A stretch of DNA of 38,890 bases from Candidatus Rifleibacteriota bacterium. GTDB taxonomy: Bacteria > Muiribacteriota > UBA6191 > JACPRK01 > JACQZM01. The notes below the pieces were generated by a model. The model did not search any database, had not been told where the DNA came from, and saw only the letters and a program-made list of their open reading frames with translations. Both the position numbers and the translations under genes were made by a program. This document shows positions 34,223 to 38,890 of this stretch, in pieces; within the stretch, counting starts at the first letter, position 1, and every line of letters starts with the position of its first letter. Location of the stretch: the NCBI GenBank assembly GCA_016213885.1, contig JACQZM010000261.1, positions 1 to 38,890 of the forward strand, read 5' to 3'.

Positions 34223-35255
34223 GTGCCTCGGTTGACCTGCCTGGGTGCCTTGCTCGTGGTTGGCCTGGTGGCCGGAGCGGGTTCGCTCCTCGGTGTGGTG
34301 GGACGCACCGGGCCCGCGGTGGTCGATCTGGAGGGCGAATCGGGCGTCGTCCGTTTCGGACCGTTCGAACCCGGGATGTTGACCGCCTCCCATCAGATCG
34401 CGATCGACCCGTCCGGGGAGCTGACCCTCGCCTCCGACAACGGGCACTATCCGCTCAGGGGGTCGGTGGTGCTCAACGAGACGGCACAGGCTGCCGTACG
34501 GAACCGACATCCTTCTCCAGGTCAGAGTCACCGACGCGGCCACCGGCAGGGTGAGCCGGTGGAAGCCGCTGATCCGCGAGGGAGAGCTGCTGCTGAACAG
34601 CCCGGCGCGGTCGTTCCAGGTGCGGATCGTGCTCTACAGCGCCGCGGAAGAGACCCCGCGGGTCAAGGCCGTGGTGGTCCAGACCGTCATGCGCCGTGAG
34701 CCCGCGGCTGCGGGAACCATCGAGGCGGCCACCATCCCCATGCCTGAGCTGACGACCCGCGCCGCCTGGGGGGCCAAGCCGCCCCGCGACGGGTACAACA
34801 CCCAGACGCCTCACATGATCGTGGTCCACCACGCCTTCCAGCCCGACCACGCCGCGTACACGGGCCCGGCCACGATCAGGGGCATCCAGAAGTTCCACAT
34901 GGAAGACCGCGGCTGGAGCGACATCGGCTACCACTTCCTGATCGGCCCTGACGGGAAACTCTACGAGGGGCGCCCGCCGACCGCGGTCGGTGCCCACTCT
35001 CCGCCCAACACCGGCAAGATCGGGATCTGCGCCATCGGCAACTTCGAGACCGGTCAGGACACGATCACGCCGGTCCAGAGAGACGTGCTGGTGCGGGTGC
35101 TGGCCCACCTGTGCGGCCAGTACAGGGTCGCCACCGACGGGATCCGCGCCCACCGGGAGTTCCAGTCCACGAGCTGCCCCGGGGAGACCCTCTTCGCCCA
35201 GCTGCCCAAGATCCGCGACGAGGTCGCCGGGATGATCCAGCAGGCGAGGCGCTGA
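34223..35255 (+). pseudogene. Exported PGRP/Amidase_2-family peptidoglycan amidase, frameshifted
   Basis: Two parts in different frames. The first starts at GTG 34223 with a signal-anchor (LGALLVVGLVAGAGSLLGVV) and a beta-sandwich, reading coherently to LNETAQA near 34490. The second frame resumes at YGTDILLQVRV (34497) and reads to the stop at 35255. The break probably lost some residues of the beta domain and is not divisible by three. The PGRP/Amidase_2 domain is intact: TRAAWGA, VVHHAF with a zinc His, AHREF with the second His, and TSCPGE with the Cys ligand. It would cut the MurNAc-L-Ala bond outside the cytoplasm. The frameshift may be genuine or a sequence error. Confidence 0.78.
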
Positions 35256-35392
35256 GAGTAGCCATACCTCCGCAAAGCCGTGACCGGTCGTGCTCCCGGA
35301 CCGGATGGGATCGCTCTCGCAGGCGGCGCCGGGTGACCGGGTCGAGCCGCGGCTCGCGTCATTCGTGGAGTCGCGCGTCGAGGTTCGGCCAG

Positions 35393-35452
35393 AAAAAAAC
35401 AACCCCCCGTGGCAGACAGGGGGAAGGGAACTGAAATTAATGAACCTGTTGC
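35393..35452 (-). ncRNA. Candidate small RNA of about 60 nt
   Basis: A strong minus-strand promoter (35459-35488) is followed only about 60 bases later by an intrinsic terminator. The minus-strand stem CCCCCTGT / ACGGGGGG (8 bp with one U-G pair, 5-base loop) covers 35403-35423 and is followed by TTG and seven T (35393-35402). No open reading frame of meaningful length fits between. The 5' half contains an AT-rich single-stranded-looking stretch (GGTTCATTAATTTCAG) that could pair with target mRNAs. The family and target are unknown. It is convergent with the amidase gene on the other strand. Confidence 0.55.
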
Positions 35453-35458
35453 GACATC

Positions 35459-35488
35459 ATCATAGGTCGATCAGGTATTTTTTGTCAA
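35459..35488 (-). promoter_or_regulatory. Near-consensus sigma70 promoter for the small RNA
   Basis: On the minus strand a perfect TTGACA (35483-35488) and TATGAT (35459-35464) are 18 bases apart. It is the best promoter in the window and does not face any protein gene. Confidence 0.7.
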
Positions 35489-35728
35489 GGACCGTGACCA
35501 AAAAACTCCTCGCCGAGAACGTTGCTGTATGCTCCGGAGATGAACCGGGGTGGGCCCTAAGGCAAGATCTCCGGAAGACCGATAGTCCTTGTCGAATGCA
35601 CCAGCCGGCCCGATGTGCCCGGTGGCCCTGTCAGGACCGGTGACCGCGGGCTGGTCAGCTGGATCGAATCGGCGTCCCGGTACGGAAACCCAGGAGCCGG
35701 GTCGACCGTCCGCTCTCGGAGGGAACAC

Positions 35729-35857
35729 GTGATCGCCAGACGTTGTCGGCACTGCAGCCTGCACTCGGAGGACCTCTTCGACATCTGGTGCCCGGTGTGC
35801 GGCTACAGACTGGTGCCGATCCGGGTCTCGCCGAACAAGAAAGAGCGCGACTCCTGA
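35729..35857 (+). CDS. Zinc-ribbon mini-protein
   Basis: A 42-residue protein from a GTG with a GGAGGG ribosome-binding site five bases upstream. Two CxxC knuckles (CRHC and CPVC) are separated by 13 residues, the pattern of a small zinc ribbon. A basic tail (VSPNKKERDS) follows. It may bind nucleic acid or a protein. The exact family is not recognised. The stop lies inside a hairpin shared with the convergent gene that ends at 35907. Confidence 0.65.
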   Translation: MIARRCRHCSLHSEDLFDIWCPVCGYRLVPIRVSPNKKERDS

Positions 35858-35871
35858 CGGGGAGTCCGCTC
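35843..35871. terminator. Bidirectional hairpin terminator between convergent genes
   Basis: GAGCG plus GACTCC (35843-35854, one bulged C) pairs with GGAGTC and CGCTC (35861-35871) over a 6-base loop that includes the TGA of the zinc-ribbon gene. On the plus strand a moderate pyrimidine run follows. Confidence 0.5.
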
Positions 35872-35906
35872 TCGAGAACGATCTTCTCTTCAGGCTCGGC
35901 GGCCGA

Positions 35907-36659
35907 TCACTTCGGCATCAGCAGCCACTCATGCTTCATGGCGAACGAGCTCTTGACCGGGGCCTTGCCACCCTCCAGCGTGCTCTCCTCGTCGATTGCG
36001 AACGCCAGCTTGCTCTGCACGACGATCCCTGCGGCGTGGTCGAACACGACCTTGCCGCTCCCTTCTTTCAAGGTGACCCTCTTGCCCGTGGCCGCGCCCG
36101 CCACCTCCACCTTCGCCTCGAAGACGGCCACGGGGGCCGAATAGCCGGGCACGGTGACGCCGATCTCGGTCAGGGTGTAGGTGGTCTTGAGAGGCAACCC
36201 CTTGCTGTCGCTGGCCGGCCTCTCGGTCGCGAACGAGTCGCCCTTGGCGAGCGGGCGGTCCGGGAACACGATGGCGAACGCCTGGTCACCGGAGCCGCCG
36301 GACATCTTGCCGGACGGAAGCACCGTCAGCGATCGCTTACGCTCCACGCTTTTCGGTGCGGCCTCTTCCTTGCCGTTGAGGACCATCTTGCTCCGGACCA
36401 CCTCGGACTCGACCTTGTAGGCGTCGCCCTCCTTGCCCTGCCCCTTGAACTGCACCGATGAGGTGGACTGCATCTTCGTCGTCTGCTGACCGCCGTCGGG
36501 CAGGGAGAACGACAGATCGGAAAGCGACGTCTGGCGGTACTTCAGCGTCTGACCGTCGGCGAACTTGTATTCGAACTTGTCCGCGGCCAGAAGCGCACCG
36601 GCGCACAGGGCCAGCAAGATGCCGCAAGCCACGACGAAGCACAGGTTCCGGATCATCAA
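35907..36659 (-). CDS. Secreted protein of unknown function
   Basis: 250 residues from the first of two adjacent ATGs, with an AGGAGGG ribosome-binding site five bases upstream. A signal peptide (MMIRNLCFVVACGILLALC, then AGALLAADK) is cut near residue 26. The mature protein is rich in beta strands (KFEYKFADGQTLKYRQTS, SVQFKGQGKEGDAYKVESEV, and TTYTLTEIGVTVPG). It looks like the broad group of secreted beta-barrel or lipocalin-like proteins that contain a DGQTLKY-type start, sometimes labelled DUF6263. That label is a guess. A clear promoter precedes it inside the end of the neighbouring open frame. Confidence 0.75.
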   Translation of the reverse strand: MMIRNLCFVVACGILLALCAGALLAADKFEYKFADGQTLKYRQTSLSDLSFSLPDGGQQTTKMQSTSSVQFKGQGKEGDAYKVESEVVRSKMVLNGKEEAAPKSVERKRSLTVLPSGKMSGGSGDQAFAIVFPDRPLAKGDSFATERPASDSKGLPLKTTYTLTEIGVTVPGYSAPVAVFEAKVEVAGAATGKRVTLKEGSGKVVFDHAAGIVVQSKLAFAIDEESTLEGGKAPVKSSFAMKHEWLLMPK

Positions 36660-38890
36660 AACCCTCCTTGGTCCTTCGGAATGCTCTGCTCAGGGATCGA
36701 GAAACGAGCGGCCTCGGGCCGCGGACCCTGGAAGCCACGCACGGACGGCGCGGCGGAGATCTCGCCTAGTCTCCGGCAGGCGAGAGCTACTATAGCACCG
36801 GTACCAGGGCCGATCAACGAGCCCTGCGCTCTCGACGTCTCCAGAGGCGAAACCAGGTCGCCGATGGCCACGCCGCTGGGCTCGTTGCCGGTGGCGCAGT
36901 CTTGCCGGGTGTCGAACGCCGGCGTGGTGCTCCCCGGCGCCGTCTTGTTCAGAAACACGGACGCCTGCGGGGAGCCCCGGTTCGTGACCACCAGATCGGG
37001 CACGCCGTCTCCGTTCAGCTCCCCGGTGGCGATGGCCACCGGGGCCGACACCACGGCGCAGTCCACGTTCGCCGCGAACGAAGGGGACGCAGCACCTGGA
37101 GCGGTGTTGTTGAGCAAGACCGACATCAGGTGGGCGCTCCGGCAGGCGACGGCCAGGTCTTTCTTGCCGTCGCCGTTCACGTCGAGCACGGTCAACGCCA
37201 GCGGACCGGACGCCGTGGCGCAGTCCACCGCCGCGGCGAAAGCCGGCACCGTGTCGCCAGGTACGGTCTGGTTGAGCAGTATGGACACCGTGTCGGTGTT
37301 CAGGCACGCGGTGGCGATGTCGGGCAGTCCGTCCCCGTTGAAGTCCGCCACCACCACGCCGCTCGGCCCCACGCTCACGGCGAAGCCGACCGGGCTCAGG
37401 AACGTCGCCGCAGCCCCGAAGGTCGTGTCGTTCAACGCGACGTAGACCCGGGCGTTCGCCGAATCGGTGACCACCACGTCGGGCCTGCCGTCCAGGTTGA
37501 TGTCACCGGCGGTCACCCCCCGTGGGGCCGCCACCGCGCCGGCCGACGTGGCCGCGGCGAACGCCGGGGTGTTGTTGCCGAAGCCGGTCTGGTTCTCCAG
37601 GTACGACACCCGGTTGCCCCCGTAGTCGGCAGAGACCAGGTCCGGCTGGCCGTCGCAGTCGAAGTCGGCCACGGCCAGCGCCTCGGCGTTGTTGGTGACG
37701 GTACAGTCGGTCGGCGTGCCGAAGGCGAAGGTCGGGTCGCCCAGGGTGGTGGTGTTGATCATCGCCGTGACCAGGCCGGGCGCGCAGTCCCGCGCCACCG
37801 CCAGGTCCAGCTTGCCGTCGCCGTTGAGGTCGTGGAGCACCGCGGCCATGGGCAGGTTGCCGGTGTTGCAGTCTTGCTTCGCGGCCAGCGACGCAGGGAA
37901 GGCCCCCATGGGGGAGCAGTTCAAGAAGACCGAGACGCAGTTCGCCGCCCTGTTGGCGCACATCACGTCCTGCTTGCCGTCGCCGGTCAGGTCGGCGACG
38001 ACGAGGGCGACCGGAGCGCAGCGGCGAGCTGCCCGTGGCGTAGTGCACCGCGGCCCGGAAGCTCGGCGATGAACTCCCCGGGGCCGTGGCGTTCAAGAGC
38101 ACGCTGAGGTTGGCGTTCTGACTGTTCGACGAGACCAGGTCGGGCTTGCCGTCTCCGTTGAGATCGGCCACGGCCAGCCCCTCTGGCCGTATGTCCACGG
38201 CGCAGTCGTACCGGGCCTGGAAGGCGGGAGCGCCGCCGGTGGGCGTGTTGTTGAGAAACACGGAGACGCAGTTCCCGCCGTTGGACGCCGCGGCAGCGTC
38301 CACCTTCCCGTCGCCGTTCAGGTCGGCGACGACCAGGGCGACCGGAGCGCTCGGCGTGCTGACCCAGCCGGTGGTCGAGAAGTTCTGCGTGAACGACCCG
38401 CAGGCCGTCCAGTTCATGCGGACGTACAGGTAGTTGGAGGTCTCCCCGACCGTGAGCATGTCGGGCGTGCCGTCGTTGTTGAGGTCCGCGGCGGCGACGG
38501 CGCCGGGACCGCTCACCACGGCCCAGTCGGTCTTGGTGGTGAACGTGGGGGCGCTCGCCCCGGGGGCGGTCACGTTGAGCATCACCGACACGGTCGCCGA
38601 GTTCTTGTTGACCACCATGAGGTCGGGCTTGCCGTCCCGGTTCACATCGGCGGCGGTCACGCCGAACGGGGCGTTCCCCGCGGTGAAGTCGACCTTGCCG
38701 GAGTAAGAGGGCGACGTGGCCCCCGGGCTCATGGTGTTGAGCATCACGGAGACGTTGTTCGAGGTCTGGTTGGCCACAGCCATGTCGGGCTTGCCATCGC
38801 CGTTGAAGTCGCTGAGGGCGATGCTCCGCGGCCCGGTGCCCGTGGCCACGTTGCCCCTGGCCCTGAACGCCGGGTTGTACGTGTACCCGC
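36656..38890 (-). pseudogene. FG-GAP/VCBS beta-propeller repeat protein, partial and frameshifted
   Basis: Extracellular-type protein whose N-terminus lies beyond the window end. It is made of about 65-residue repeats, each with a Ca2+-binding DxNxDGxxD loop. I count at least 12 loops, including DFNGDGKPD, DVNRDGKPD, DLNNDGTPD, DLTGDGKQD and DINLDGRPD. Typical repeats end in VSVLLNxTxPG. Near 38015-38030 the frame changes between ATGSSP and APVALVV, close to a DNA segment almost identical to one at 38320-38353. The last repeat breaks off at GVAIGDL (near 36855), and the following 65 residues to the stop at 36656 overlap the next gene's promoter and ribosome-binding site, so the true 3' end is probably lost. 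Such proteins are usually secreted or surface-attached in Gram-negative soil bacteria. Confidence 0.75.
36789..36817 (-). promoter_or_regulatory. Sigma70 promoter for the secreted protein gene at 35907
   Basis: On the minus strand TTGATC (36812-36817) and TATAGT (36789-36794) are 17 bases apart, about 130 bases upstream of the ATG at 36659. It lies within the open frame at the degenerate end of the FG-GAP gene, which supports the view that this end is not native coding sequence. Confidence 0.6.

Larger units (their letters stand above)
35256..35728. other. Gene-free gap holding a candidate small RNA
   Basis: A 473-base stretch. It contains the candidate small RNA and its promoter between 35393 and 35488, the most AT-rich non-coding part of the right half of the window. 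The open frame starting at 35441 on the plus strand overlaps these signals and does not look like a protein. I see nothing else. Confidence 0.5.

Noticed and set aside
35290..35643. 117-residue plus-strand open frame
   Set aside because: Overlaps the small RNA promoter and terminator; composition and codon use do not look coding.
1..38890. CRISPR arrays, tRNA or rRNA genes, prophage or IS elements
   Set aside because: No regularly spaced direct repeats, no cloverleaf or rRNA stretches and no transposase or integrase protein found on reading both strands.

Overview
This is a high-GC bacterial chromosomal window. There are no plasmid, phage or transposase genes and I saw no rRNA or tRNA gene. 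Gene content suggests a Gram-negative-type, free-living organism: lipoprotein and Sec signals, FtsH, a primary-type sigma factor, an LysM/M23 envelope peptidase, and a secreted von Willebrand A protein resembling the acidobacterial VWFA-related family. Acidobacteriota is my best guess, by family resemblance only. Most promoters I could find are sigma70-like (TTGnnn, 17-18 nt, TAtaaT) and stand out against the GC background.

Layout. 1-2157: two small cysteine-containing proteins and a secreted protein of unknown function, all on the minus strand. 2274-6208: a TPR/winged-helix regulator divergent from the RNA ligase gene rtcB across an AT-rich operator-like region. 6285-12143: a sigma-70 family factor with an unusual internal deletion, a Cu+-exporting ATPase and FtsH. 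12528-17002: a VWA protein, two small proteins and a double M16-like protein that has lost both zinc motifs. 17333-23793: a minus-strand cluster of two tandem dynamin-like GTPases, a coiled-coil/TPR protein and a secreted protein built of about 11-residue amphipathic repeats. 23888-25694: a bacterial microcompartment vertex protein (EutN/BMC-P) followed by a three-part fusion of encapsulation-peptide-like helix, flavoprotein domain, Cys cluster and deoxyribose-phosphate aldolase. A broken phosphopentomutase gene (deoB) follows at 27436-28535 after a GT-C-like membrane glycosyltransferase. 28567-33842: an LysM/M23 lipoprotein, an RNase Z-like hydrolase, ssb, then a PAS sensor, Flp-like pilin and STAS protein. 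34223-38890: a frameshifted PGRP amidase, a candidate 60-nt small RNA, a zinc-ribbon mini-protein, a secreted protein and a large FG-GAP/VCBS repeat protein that runs off the window end.

Points to weigh. The most interesting functional signal is the EutN plus EP-flavoprotein-DeoC fusion near deoB, which looks like part of a sugar-phosphate (deoxyribose) microcompartment pathway. The dynamin-pair cluster is a second candidate system. A family of REP-like palindromes (GAYCCGGCG-3 nt-CGCCGGRTC) occurs in at least five intergenic places. Several otherwise well-preserved genes (sigma factor, deoB, amidase, FG-GAP protein) carry internal deletions or frameshifts. These could be real decay or assembly deletions, and raw reads would decide.
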